From JBIKLM01 sp044375105 (GTDB taxonomy: Bacteria; Planctomycetota; UBA1135; GCA-002686595), in contig JBILNK010000045.1 of the NCBI GenBank assembly GCA_044375105.1, positions 1 through 25,814 on the forward strand: 25,814 nucleotides of DNA. Direction: 5' to 3'. This document shows, piece after piece, positions 7,388 through 19,142 of this stretch. The notes below the pieces were generated by a model. The model ran no database searches, was not told where the DNA came from, and saw only the letters and a program-made list of their open reading frames with translations. Position 1 is the stretch's first letter; each line of letters starts with the position of its first letter. The position numbers and the translations under genes were made by a program.

Positions 7388-8490
7388 GGCTGCACCTCCC
7401 CCGCTGTGGCAGCGGACGCGCCGGCCGAAGCGTCCAGAGCGGCCGCGACCGGGCGCCGTCGGCGCGGAGCCCACAGGGCCAGCAGCCCGAGCAGCAGCGC
7501 CAGCCCGAGGGGCCATTGGGCGCGCTGGATCGGCACCTGCTCGAGGCCGCCCTCCACGTCGCGTCGATCGAGGCGATCGAGGCGCTGCTCGTAGAGCTCG
7601 AGCAGCGGCGTGGGCGAGCGCTCGGTCGAGGTGTACTCGCCGTCGGTGCGCGCGGCCAGATCGATCAGGCCCTGCTGCTCGAGGCGCGTGACCACCTCCT
7701 GGCCGTCGGGCCCCAGCAGGAAACGCTCGCCTGCCTCGGTTTCGACCGGGATCTTGCCGCCCTGGGAGCTGCCGATGCCGACCGTGTAGACCCGGATGCC
7801 GCGGCGCTTGGCCTCCGCGGCGACCTCGAGGCCGCGCCCGCCCAGGTCGCCCCCATCGGTCAGCACCACCACCGCCTCGTGGGCTCCGCTGCGGCCGTCG
7901 AACAGGCGCAGCGCGCGCTCGAGGGCCGCGCCCAGGTCCGTGCCGCCGACCTGGTTGTCGGCCATGTCGAGCTCGTCCAGCAGCTCGCCCAGCACGGCCC
8001 GGTCGCGGGTCAGCGGCGCCACCTCGCGCACGTCCCCGGAAAAGGCCAGCAGGGCGATGCGATCGCCCTCCAGGCGCTCGAGCAGGCCGCGCAGCTCGCG
8101 CTGCATGCGCTCGAAGCGGCTGGGCTTCACATCGCGGGCCAGCATCGAGCGCGAGCAATCGAGGCACACCACCAGGTCGATCGAGCGCGCCAAGATGCGG
8201 CGCGGGTAGCTGCCCCAGGTCGGCTGCGCCAGGGCCACGGCGCCGAGGGCCAGGGCGGCTCCCGCCAGGACCTGGCGCCGCGCGAAGGCGCGCGGATCGT
8301 GCTCGGCGGCGAAGGCCGCCCGCCGGGCCGGATGCAAACAGGCATCCAGGCAGCGCCGCCGCCAGCGCTGGACGCGCCAGCCGAGGATCCAAGGCAGGGG
8401 GCAGAGGACCAGCAGCAGCAGCAGCTCCGGGCGCTGGAACAGCAGCGCCGAGCCGCTCGCCTCGAGGGCCGACGCGAACAGGGCGCTCAC
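7384..8490 (-). CDS. batB: BatB-type VWA-domain membrane protein
   Basis: This 368-residue protein has membrane segments at about 20-38 and 73-90, then a von Willebrand factor A domain, then a C-terminal membrane helix (WPLGLALLLGLLALW). The metal-ion-dependent adhesion site is complete: D111-C-S-R-S115 (DxSxS), threonine in GGTDLGAAL (T184) and aspartate in VVVLTDGGD (D212). Cysteine as the second residue of the motif is uncommon but does not remove a ligand. The order of two N-terminal helices, VWA and a C-terminal helix is that of BatB, whose VWA domain faces the cytoplasm or periplasm depending on helix count. The GTG start overlaps the batA stop (GTGA) and has GGAGG about 7 bases upstream. 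It probably partners the other VWA protein and the MoxR ATPase. Confidence 0.92.
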   Translation of the reverse strand: MSALFASALEASGSALLFQRPELLLLLVLCPLPWILGWRVQRWRRRCLDACLHPARRAAFAAEHDPRAFARRQVLAGAALALGAVALAQPTWGSYPRRILARSIDLVVCLDCSRSMLARDVKPSRFERMQRELRGLLERLEGDRIALLAFSGDVREVAPLTRDRAVLGELLDELDMADNQVGGTDLGAALERALRLFDGRSGAHEAVVVLTDGGDLGGRGLEVAAEAKRRGIRVYTVGIGSSQGGKIPVETEAGERFLLGPDGQEVVTRLEQQGLIDLAARTDGEYTSTERSPTPLLELYEQRLDRLDRRDVEGGLEQVPIQRAQWPLGLALLLGLLALWAPRRRRPVAAALDASAGASAATAGEVQP

Positions 8491-10106
8491 AGCAGCCTCC
8501 GTTGCCAGGAACCGGCCAGCAGGAAGCCGGCGACGTACAGCAGCAGCCCGCCCAACAGGAAGGGCGGGTACAGCTCGGTCAGGTGGATCGCGCGGTCTTC
8601 CCGGCGCGGGGTGCGCTCGAGGGCTTCGATCTCGCCGTAGATCTGCTCCAGCTGGCGCGCGTCGCGGGCCCGATAGAAGCGGCCGCCGGTGCGCTCGGCG
8701 ATGGCCTCCAGCTCGCTCGAGTCCAGCTCCTCCTCGGTGGCCACCAGCTCGTTGAACAGCCCCGCTTGGTAGAGCAGCCGCCCCGCCAGGATCGTGTAGA
8801 CGCGGATGCCGCGCTGCCGCGCCAGCTCGGCCGCGTCGAGCGGTTCGAGCTCAGGATCGGTGTTGAGTCCATCGGTCAGCAGCACGATCACCCGCGATTT
8901 GGCCTCGCTGCGCGAGAGCACGCGCACACCCTTGGCCAGGGCCACGCCGATGGCCGTCCCGTCTTCGGCGCGGGTCGGCGCCGGCTGGACCGCGGACAGG
9001 AAGCCCTGCAGGGCCGCGAAGTCCAGCGTGAACGGGCAGAGCAGTTCCGGCACCCGCGCGAAGACCAGCAGGCCCACGTTGTCGCTGGCGCCGACCGTGT
9101 CGGTCATGCGCCGGCGGGCGAAGTCTTCGACCACGGCCTTGGCCACCTCGAGGCGCGTGCGGCCCTCGGCCAGGTCCGGGTGCGTCATCGAGCCCGAGCG
9201 GTCGAGCACGAGCAGGATGTCGACGCCCTCGGACACATCCGTGCGCACCTGGTCCGTGGCCACGGGGCGCGCCAGGGCGAAGATCCACAGCGCTAGGCCT
9301 GCCAGCTCGCACAGGCGCGGCAGCCAGCCCAGGCGTTGCTTGAGGCTCCTCGGCAAGCCGGCGGCCAGGCCGGCCGGGCCGCGCGCAGCGGCGGCGCGGC
9401 GCGGCCGCAGCGCCGCCGCCAGCAGCACCGGCCAAAGGATCAAGAACCAAGGGTCCACCAGGGCATGGTCGCCCAGCCGCAGCGGCAGAGGCAGCGCGGC
9501 GCCGTCCTCCGTCTGCGAGGCCTGCGGGAGGAGCGTGGCGCTGGCCTCTGGCTCGGCGCGCGCACCGGATCGGGACGGGGCTTGCGCCGCCGTCGGCCCG
9601 CGCCCTTGGGGGCTGGATGGCTTGGGAACCGGCTGCGGGGCGGCGGCGGCGGGACCGTCCGGGAGCGGCGGCGCGCCGGGGGTCGCGGCGGCGTGCGGAG
9701 CGACCAGCGCGGCAGCCCACAGGGCCGCTGCGCCCGCGGCACGCGAGCCCATCGCGGGCGCGGCGAAGGCCACGGACACTGCCGGCGCGAGAAGCACTGC
9801 CGGCGCGAGAAGCACTGCCGGCGCGAGAGGCACTGCCGGCGCAACGGGCGCGACCAGAGCGGGCGCAAGCCAGGGAGCGACGCACACCGCCTCGTCCCCG
9901 GCGGACGCATCGGGCGACTGGCCCACGAGCCCGGGGGCCCCATCGCAGGGGGGCCGACGCCACGCCGGGCGCCGATCTGCGATCGGGCCGAGCGCCCGCT
10001 GGTCCGCTGGCCAGAGGCCCAGAGCGCCAACCCCGCCCGACAGGCGATCGAGCCGGCGCAGCCCGCCGATTCGGGCGCAGGCTGCGCCTTCCTGCGGGCG
10101 ACTCAT
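8487..10106 (-). CDS. batA: BatA-type VWA-domain membrane protein with N-terminal extension
   Basis: This is 539 residues if read from the ATG that overlaps the preceding stop (ATGA), with GGGGGAG about 11 bases upstream. The canonical BatA part begins only near residue 217 (DPWFLILWPVLLAAALRP). A second helix is at about 265-280, then a VWA domain with an intact metal site: D302-R-S-G-S306, TAIGVALAKG and VIVLLTDGLNTD. A C-terminal helix follows (FLLGGLLLYVAGFLLAG). The first 216 residues are low-complexity, partly hydrophobic, and carry an 18-bp tandem repeat giving repeated LAPAVL. A start at the internal ATG (9750-9752, residue 119), followed by a signal-peptide-like stretch, is an alternative. 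The family role is envelope-associated VWA partner of MoxR. Confidence 0.88.
   Translation of the reverse strand: MSRPQEGAACARIGGLRRLDRLSGGVGALGLWPADQRALGPIADRRPAWRRPPCDGAPGLVGQSPDASAGDEAVCVAPWLAPALVAPVAPAVPLAPAVLLAPAVLLAPAVSVAFAAPAMGSRAAGAAALWAAALVAPHAAATPGAPPLPDGPAAAAPQPVPKPSSPQGRGPTAAQAPSRSGARAEPEASATLLPQASQTEDGAALPLPLRLGDHALVDPWFLILWPVLLAAALRPRRAAAARGPAGLAAGLPRSLKQRLGWLPRLCELAGLALWIFALARPVATDQVRTDVSEGVDILLVLDRSGSMTHPDLAEGRTRLEVAKAVVEDFARRRMTDTVGASDNVGLLVFARVPELLCPFTLDFAALQGFLSAVQPAPTRAEDGTAIGVALAKGVRVLSRSEAKSRVIVLLTDGLNTDPELEPLDAAELARQRGIRVYTILAGRLLYQAGLFNELVATEEELDSSELEAIAERTGGRFYRARDARQLEQIYGEIEALERTPRREDRAIHLTELYPPFLLGGLLLYVAGFLLAGSWQRRLL
9777..9848 (-). repeat. 18-bp tandem repeat, about four copies, inside batA
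   Basis: Units at 9777-9794 and 9795-9812 are identical. The unit at 9813-9830 differs by one base, and the fourth (9831-9848) matches over its first 12 bases. The period is a multiple of three, so copy-number change keeps the batA frame. On the minus strand it encodes repeated Leu-Ala-Pro-Ala-Val-Leu in the N-terminal extension. Confidence 0.95.
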
Positions 10107-11665
10107 GGCCGCGGCTCCCCCGCCGTCGCCAAGCGCTCGGCGACCGCATCGACCAGCTCCCGGCCCGCGAAGGGGCTCGAAGCCTCGGGACCGTACTTGG
10201 CGCGCGCCAGCCGCTTGATCAGCCGCTCCAGATCGGTGCGCTCCCCGGGCTCGAGCCGGGCGCTGATCTGCGCCAGCCATTCTTCGTCGGTGGCGCCCGG
10301 CGCCGCCGCTCCGCAGCGGGCCGCCAGCCCCCGGCGCAAGAGCGCCGAGAGCTCGTAGAACAGCGCGCGGTCCGGCAGGGCGCCCGGCCGGGCATCGAGG
10401 CCCGCGCGCATTTCCCGCAGGCGCTGGGCCGGTTCCGGCCCCGGCAGCGCAGGCGCCGCGATCGCCAGGGGCCGCAGCAAGGCCCGCAGGGCCAGACCCG
10501 CGCCGGCGAGGCACAGGACGGCGATCAACGCGGCGCGCCGCCAAGCCTCGGCGCTGCTGAGCGCGCGCGCCGGCCGGGGTGCCTCCAGGAGCGGCAGCGG
10601 GGACGACTGGCCCGCGGCGATCAGAGAGCGCACCGACAGGTTCGGGCCCGGCACGAGCCGCGGCGCCGGCGGCGGGGCGCTCGCTGGACGTACCGGGGTC
10701 GAGTAATCGGGCCGCAGCTCGGCGGCGGCGCTCTGCGACGGGGAGGCCGGCGGCAGCAGACTGGGCACGAATTCGACTTCGAGGTCCGGCAAACGCCGCT
10801 CCGGCACTCGCTCGAGGCCCGACTCGGTCGTGCGGCTGCCCCCGGCCAGGGCCGCCAGAGTCAGCACCGCCCGCGAGCGATATACGCCCGCATCGAGCAC
10901 CGACACGGGCGCGAATTCACGGCATGCGAGCAGGGCCCAGCCCGCTTCCGGATCGAGCGGCGCCCCGCTTGCATCCAGGCGTTCGGGGACCAGCACGGGC
11001 GCGAAGCCGGGCGGGTGCCCGACCTCGATCCACCATTCGAACGCCTGCCCGGCCTCGACTTCGAGCGCACGCTCGGAGGGCGGCTCTTCGCCCGACAGGG
11101 AACGCAAGCGGCTCGACTCCACGGGCAGCCGGGGCTGCCCCTCGGCTTGCGCGGAATCCGGTGCGGCCTCCAGAGTTGCTTCCGCAGCGGCTGGAGCGAG
11201 ACCGGAAGCGGCGGGCGCGCCCTGTTGCACCAGCGGTGCCTGCGGATCCCGCCGGCCTTCGCTGGCCGCCAGGGTCGCCGCCAGCCAGAGCGGCGCGGTC
11301 AAGCCCAGGGCGGCCTGGGACAGGCAGGGCCAAGAGCGCCGCGCCGGAGGGGGCTGCTGCCCCGGCGGACTCCCGCCGCGGCGGCCTAGCAGACAGGTGA
11401 GCCCGCTCTCCGTTCGGCCAATGGAAAGTCGGCCAATGGAAAGGCGTCTCCGAGGCGGCTCCGCGCGCTGCGGCAGCGGAAAAGCAGCGCAGCCGTCGAG
11501 CCGCGGGGTGGCCGCGCTCGACCGGGCGAAACCCGCGAGCGCAAGCCCCCTGGACCGACCGGGACCCACCGAATCCGGCGCACCCAGGCGAGGCCGCCGC
11601 GCGCGCTTCGAAAGGGCTTCCAGGGCCTGGAGGAGCCCGCGCTGCAGGCGCAGCGTTGCCTTCAC
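10103..11665 (-). CDS. DUF4381/BatX-like membrane protein of the Bat operon
   Basis: This is 520 residues from a GTG overlapping the DUF58 stop (GTGA), with AGGGGG upstream. Residues after about 170 look properly coding. A beta-rich region (ALEVEAGQAFEWWIEVG; RAVLTLAALAGG) suggests an extracytoplasmic domain. A membrane helix follows near 370-395 (RAALIAVLCLAGAGLALRAL), then a helical C-terminal domain (ALFYELSALLRRGLAARCG to FAGRELVDAVAERLAT). That helix plus helical tail is the arrangement of DUF4381 and BatX-type proteins encoded between DUF58 and batA in such operons. The first 110-130 residues are basic, low-complexity, use more uncommon codons, and contain a 15-bp duplication. A hydrophobic stretch at about 110-133 could be the real signal anchor, so the start is less sure than the gene. 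Confidence 0.72.
   Translation of the reverse strand: MKATLRLQRGLLQALEALSKRARRPRLGAPDSVGPGRSRGLALAGFARSSAATPRLDGCAAFPLPQRAEPPRRRLSIGRLSIGRTESGLTCLLGRRGGSPPGQQPPPARRSWPCLSQAALGLTAPLWLAATLAASEGRRDPQAPLVQQGAPAASGLAPAAAEATLEAAPDSAQAEGQPRLPVESSRLRSLSGEEPPSERALEVEAGQAFEWWIEVGHPPGFAPVLVPERLDASGAPLDPEAGWALLACREFAPVSVLDAGVYRSRAVLTLAALAGGSRTTESGLERVPERRLPDLEVEFVPSLLPPASPSQSAAAELRPDYSTPVRPASAPPPAPRLVPGPNLSVRSLIAAGQSSPLPLLEAPRPARALSSAEAWRRAALIAVLCLAGAGLALRALLRPLAIAAPALPGPEPAQRLREMRAGLDARPGALPDRALFYELSALLRRGLAARCGAAAPGATDEEWLAQISARLEPGERTDLERLIKRLARAKYGPEASSPFAGRELVDAVAERLATAGEPRP
11415..11444 (-). repeat. 15-bp tandem duplication inside the DUF4381-like gene
   Basis: CGGCCAATGGAAAGT (11415-11429) is followed directly by a copy differing only in the last base (11430-11444). 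On the minus strand it encodes two successive LSIGR pentapeptides in the unusual N-terminal part of the gene. The AT content is higher than in the flanks. Confidence 0.93.
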
Positions 11666-12669
11666 GGCCCGCCCCCTGCGGCCCGCCGTGCCGCGCGGCG
11701 CAGGTAGGCCACCAGGGCCTCGCCGGAGGACTCGGAGGTGTCCAGGTCGAAGTGCGGCAGGCCGAAGCTGCCGGCACGGCGCCCGAACTCCGCGCGGCGC
11801 TCCTGCGCGCGCGCGCTCCAGGCTCGGCGCAGGCGCGCATTGGAGCTGTCGAGCTCGAGCGGGAGGCCGCTCTCGGGATCGATCAAGCGGATCAACCCGG
11901 CCGAGGGAAGCTGCTCCTCGAAGCGGTCGGTGATGCGCACCAGGCTCACGTCGTGGATCGCCGCCAGCGAGCCGAGCTCGGCCTCCCAGGCCGCATCCCC
12001 GAACCCCAAGAAATCCGAGATCACGAACACGGCGTGGCGCCGCCGCAGATGCCGCCGCAGACCGGCGGCGGCAGCGGCGAAATCGGCGCCGCTGGCCGCG
12101 CCGCCCGGGTGGCTCAGGATCGCGTAGTGCAGGCGCGCCCAATGGGACTGACCGCGCCCCTTGGGCACGTGCTGGGGCGGGCCCGCGGCGCACAGGTCCG
12201 CGGACAGGGCGTCCCGCGACAGCGCGCAAGCGGCTGCCAGCAGCGCGGCCAGCTCGGCGGCCTTGTGGCGCTTGGTGTCCTCGGCGCTGCCGAAGTCCAT
12301 GGAAGCGCTGACATCGACCAGCAGCTGGACCTCGAGCTGGCGCTCTTCGCGGTAGGTCTTCACATGCGGCTCGCCGGTGCGCGCGGTCACGTTCCAATCG
12401 ATGCCGCGCACGTCGTCGCCGGGTTGGTAGGGCCGCACCTCTTCGAATTCGATGCCGGAGCCGCGCACGTGGGAGCGGAACGCGCCGCTGAGGCCCTGGG
12501 ACACGGGCCGCCGCATGACCAGCAGCAGGCGCCGCAGGCGCGCTTCCTGGGCCGGCGTCAGCCCGCGCTCGCGGCCCCCGGACGCCAGACCGGAACGCGC
12601 TTCGCTGGCGGTGTTCAGCGGGTTGCCGGAAGCCGGCGCGGCCGGCGGCTGGCGGAGGGGCGGACTCAT
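11662..12669 (-). CDS. DUF58 / VWA-like protein, MoxR partner
   Basis: This 335-residue protein has the DUF58 signature RPYQPGDDVRGIDWN at residues 79-93, followed by a VWA-like fold with VQLLVDVSASM (D119-V-S-A-S123, a DxSxS metal motif) and VFVISDFLGFGD. No membrane helix is evident, so this DUF58 member is probably cytoplasmic, unlike longer membrane-bound ones. It is encoded just after moxR, the standard pairing across bacteria, and MoxR-family ATPases are thought to remodel or activate such VWA-containing partners. The ATG at 12667-12669 lies 23 bases past the moxR stop and has no clear ribosome binding site. The first 35 residues are low-complexity, so a slightly later start is possible. 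The 3' end overlaps the next gene by four bases. Confidence 0.9.
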   Translation of the reverse strand: MSPPLRQPPAAPASGNPLNTASEARSGLASGGRERGLTPAQEARLRRLLLVMRRPVSQGLSGAFRSHVRGSGIEFEEVRPYQPGDDVRGIDWNVTARTGEPHVKTYREERQLEVQLLVDVSASMDFGSAEDTKRHKAAELAALLAAACALSRDALSADLCAAGPPQHVPKGRGQSHWARLHYAILSHPGGAASGADFAAAAAGLRRHLRRRHAVFVISDFLGFGDAAWEAELGSLAAIHDVSLVRITDRFEEQLPSAGLIRLIDPESGLPLELDSSNARLRRAWSARAQERRAEFGRRAGSFGLPHFDLDTSESSGEALVAYLRRAARRAAGGGP

Positions 12670-12692
12670 GGCGCGGGCGGCGGCGGACGGCC

Positions 12693-13688
<996 letters not shown>

Positions 13689-13754
13689 GGCTGTGTTTAC
13701 GCGAACCGAACGAACCGGCGGGGTACGCCCGCAAGGCGCCCCTGTTGGGCAGCG

Positions 13755-13783
13755 GTTATCCCCGCCGGGCGCTTCGCATTCAA
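13755..13783 (-). promoter_or_regulatory. Sigma-70-type promoter candidate for the Bat operon
   Basis: On the minus strand TTGAAT (13783-13778) and GATAAC (13760-13755) are spaced by 17 bases. Each matches four of six consensus positions (TTGA and ATAA). Transcription would begin near 13748, leaving a leader of about 60 bases before the moxR ATG. These are rare AT-containing hexamers in the gap, which supports a function, although planctomycete-type promoters are less well defined than those of model bacteria. Confidence 0.45.
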
Positions 13784-13973
13784 GCGCGGAACGCGTCCCA
13801 GCCCGCCCCCGACGGCCAAAGCACCCCACAGCCTCCGCCGGAGGTCGTCCAACCGCGGGGGCAGCCCATTTCCGGGGCCCGGGCGACCTACGCCCGATGC
13901 GCCAACCCCCTTGCGATCCGGGCCGGCAGAGGCACGCCGCGCCACGAGCGGAGCCAGGGACGCCCGAAACGGC

Positions 13974-14023
13974 CCCGGGGGCTCGAGACCGGCGCAGAGC
14001 GCCGATCTTTTTTGGCCCCCGGG
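13974..14023 (+). terminator. Plus-strand intrinsic-terminator-like hairpin within a larger inverted repeat
   Basis: CGGCGC (13990-13995), loop AGA, and GCGCCG (13999-14004) form a perfect 6-bp stem followed by ATCTTTTTT, a six-T run at 14008-14013 on the plus strand. Around it, CCCGGGGGC (13974-13982) and GCCCCCGGG (14015-14023) are perfect reverse complements. Only the plus strand has the T tract. No plus-strand gene is visible to its left, so what it would terminate is unclear. On the minus strand the outer 9-bp stem lies about 115 bases behind the tricorn-like stop and could end that transcript. Confidence 0.45.
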
Positions 14024-14137
14024 ACGCCGACCCCAGACCCCGGGGCCGCGGGATTCCGGGAGGCGCGGGAATCCAGGGCCGCCGGGCTCTAAGGCCTCGC
14101 GGCCCCAGGCGACCGTGGTCCTGACCCGTCGAGCCGA

Positions 14138-17698
<3,561 letters not shown>

Positions 17699-18329
17699 CG
17701 GGAAAGCAGACCGGGGAAGGCGAACGCAGGTCATCGAAAGTGGGGAATCGTCGGGAGGGCCGCGATCGGAGGCCCGGTCAGCGCCGGGTCGCACCCCGGG
17801 ATCCGGCGGCCTGGGGGGTTCGGTACGGGGCGAATGCGGGCGAACGGGCCGGGGGCCCCTTTCGCGTCCGGGGACGCGGGCGCGCGCGGAGCCGCGGATG
17901 GGTGCGAGGTTCCGCGCCGGCGGCGCCGAAGATAGCTGCTGCGGCGCCGAAGATAGCTGCTGCGGCGCCGAAGATAGCTGCTGCGGCGCCGCAGGTAGTT
18001 GCTGCGGCGCCGCAGGTAGAGGCTACGGCGCCGACGGGGATTCGGCGCGCCGTTTCGTTCGGCAGCCTACGCCGCAGCGCGCGGACATTTTCGTCGGGAC
18101 TCATTCCGGCGCACCGGTTCGAGCCCATCGGCCCGCGGGCCGGCGAGCGAAGCCCAGGGCACGCCCCGGGCGCGGAGCGGGAGACGGCGCCCGCCCCGTT
18201 CCTCCCGCCCCCCTCGCCCGCGGCGGCTCGTCGATCGGCGCCTCTGGGCTGCCGGCCCGTGCCCGGCGAGCAGACGAAGGCGCGGCCCGGCGTGCCTCGC
18301 TCCGCCCCTGCGCTCGCCGCGGGCCGCTT
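17699..18329. other. Long intergenic region with a tandem repeat
   Basis: This 631-base gap lies between the lytic transglycosylase stop and the tricorn-like start. Its centre holds the 21-bp tandem repeat at 17921-18033. A perfect 14-base palindrome CGGCCCGCGGGCCG lies at 18129-18142. Frames are open on both strands, but they are low-complexity and no known protein is recognisable. No clear promoter for the tricorn-like gene was found by eye. Confidence 0.6.
17921..18033. repeat. 21-bp intergenic tandem repeat, about 5.4 copies
   Basis: Three identical units (17921-17941, 17942-17962, 17963-17983) begin CGGCGCCGAAGATAGC and are followed by two diverged units (17984-18004 and 18005-18025) and a partial one. 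Every unit carries the palindrome GGCGCC. At the last two full units this extends to the perfect 14-base palindrome CTGCGGCGCCGCAG (17981-17994 and 18002-18015). The period is a multiple of three and all six frames stay open through it, so openness does not show coding. Confidence 0.95.
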
Positions 18330-18998
18330 TCAGCCGGGGTCCGGAGGCGGCGCCTCCAGGCGCCGACGCCGTTCGAGGCGGCGAGCCCAGTCCTGCACCT
18401 TCTGGGCGTAGTGCAGCACGGTGCCCGGCTTGGGTTTGGCGTCCTGCTCCCGTTTGGCGAGCCAGGCCTCGTAGCCGCCGGCCTCCGTCAACCAGCGATT
18501 GAAGCGCGTCGGGCCCGTGTTGTAGGCCATCAAGGCCTGGGGGATGCTGCCGCCCTGCCGCTTGATCAGGCGCGCCAAATAGCCGGCCCCCAGACGCAGA
18601 TTGAGCGCCGGGTTCTCGAGCAGTTCCCGCTCGCTCGGGGCGGGCAGCTTCATCAGGCGGGCCTGCTCGGCGGCGGTGTCCGGCCGCAGCTGGGTCAAGC
18701 CCAAGGCGCCCACGGAGCTCCTGGCGCGCGGCCGTCCGGAACTTTCCGTGGCCACCAGGCCCGCCAGCAGATACGCGTCGATGCCCGCTTCGTCGGCGGC
18801 CGCGCGGATCGGCTCGCGCAGCATCACGATGCGCTCTTCGAGGCTCAGCTCGGCGAACACGCGCAGGGGATCGGCCGTGCGCCAAGCGGCCCAGGCCACC
18901 AAGACGGCCAGAAGCCCCATGCTGGCCAGCAGCGGCCAGGGCCAGCGCGCGCCGGTTCGCAAGCGAAATCGGCGCGCGGATCGACGCGGAGCAGGCAT
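18330..18998 (-). CDS. Membrane-anchored lytic transglycosylase (SLT domain)
   Basis: This 222-residue protein has a single N-terminal membrane helix at about residues 21-38, with basic residues before it, placing the enzyme on the outer side of the inner membrane. The SLT fold follows. Catalytic Glu85 lies in LVATESSGRP, followed by the family motif SSVGALGLTQL and PDTA, and later MAYNTGP, the equivalent of the usual AYNAGP. It cleaves the glycan strands of peptidoglycan to 1,6-anhydro products, so a murein wall is implied. The C-terminal tail is basic. The ATG at 18996-18998 has a weak GGA about 5 bases upstream. The reading frame is the same as that of the upstream HEAT gene, with only that gene's TGA between them. 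Confidence 0.9.
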   Translation of the reverse strand: MPAPRRSARRFRLRTGARWPWPLLASMGLLAVLVAWAAWRTADPLRVFAELSLEERIVMLREPIRAAADEAGIDAYLLAGLVATESSGRPRARSSVGALGLTQLRPDTAAEQARLMKLPAPSERELLENPALNLRLGAGYLARLIKRQGGSIPQALMAYNTGPTRFNRWLTEAGGYEAWLAKREQDAKPKPGTVLHYAQKVQDWARRLERRRRLEAPPPDPG

Positions 18999-19096
18999 GT
19001 TCCGTCGCGGCGGGGTCGGTCGAGGGCGGGGGATCGGCGCCCGGGGACGATCGCAGGCCAGCGCAGCCGCCGGGTGGCGGCCCCTGGGCGCCCGTT

Positions 19097-19140
19097 GGCT
19101 GCTGCGCCCGCTCGGGATGCGCCGAGTCTGCGCAGCAGCC
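19097..19140 (-). terminator. Strong two-part hairpin directly behind the HEAT-gene stop
   Basis: GGCTGCTGCGC (19097-19107) and GCGCAGCAGCC (19130-19140) pair perfectly over 11 bp. After a 3-by-3 internal loop, CTCGG (19111-19115) and CCGAG (19122-19126) pair again around a six-base loop. It begins two bases after the TGA at 19143-19145 in the direction of transcription. There is no T tract, so it may be a U-less terminator or an mRNA 3' stabiliser between the HEAT gene and the transglycosylase. Confidence 0.6.
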
Positions 19141-19142
19141 CG

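Larger units (their letters stand above)
13689..14137. other. Intergenic region between tricorn-like gene and Bat operon
   Basis: This is a 449-base gap without a convincing gene. It holds the proposed operon promoter (13755-13783) and, further right, a nested inverted repeat with a T run on the plus strand (13974-14023). Short open frames on both strands through it are low-complexity Arg/Pro/Gly-rich sequence and look like GC artefacts. Confidence 0.6.

Noticed and set aside
13689..13829. A longer MoxR start at 13829
   Set aside because: The added 47 residues are Arg/Gly/Pro-rich without family similarity, and that start lies upstream of the best promoter candidate at 13755-13783.
17921..18033. 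CRISPR array
   Set aside because: The copies are contiguous with no unique spacers, and there are no cas genes in the window.
17778..18128. A 116-codon minus-strand frame through the 21-bp repeat
   Set aside because: Part of its start region looks protein-like, but the remainder is repeat-encoded Ala/Gly followed by Arg/Pro-rich sequence. There is no clear ribosome binding site, and other frames are equally open.
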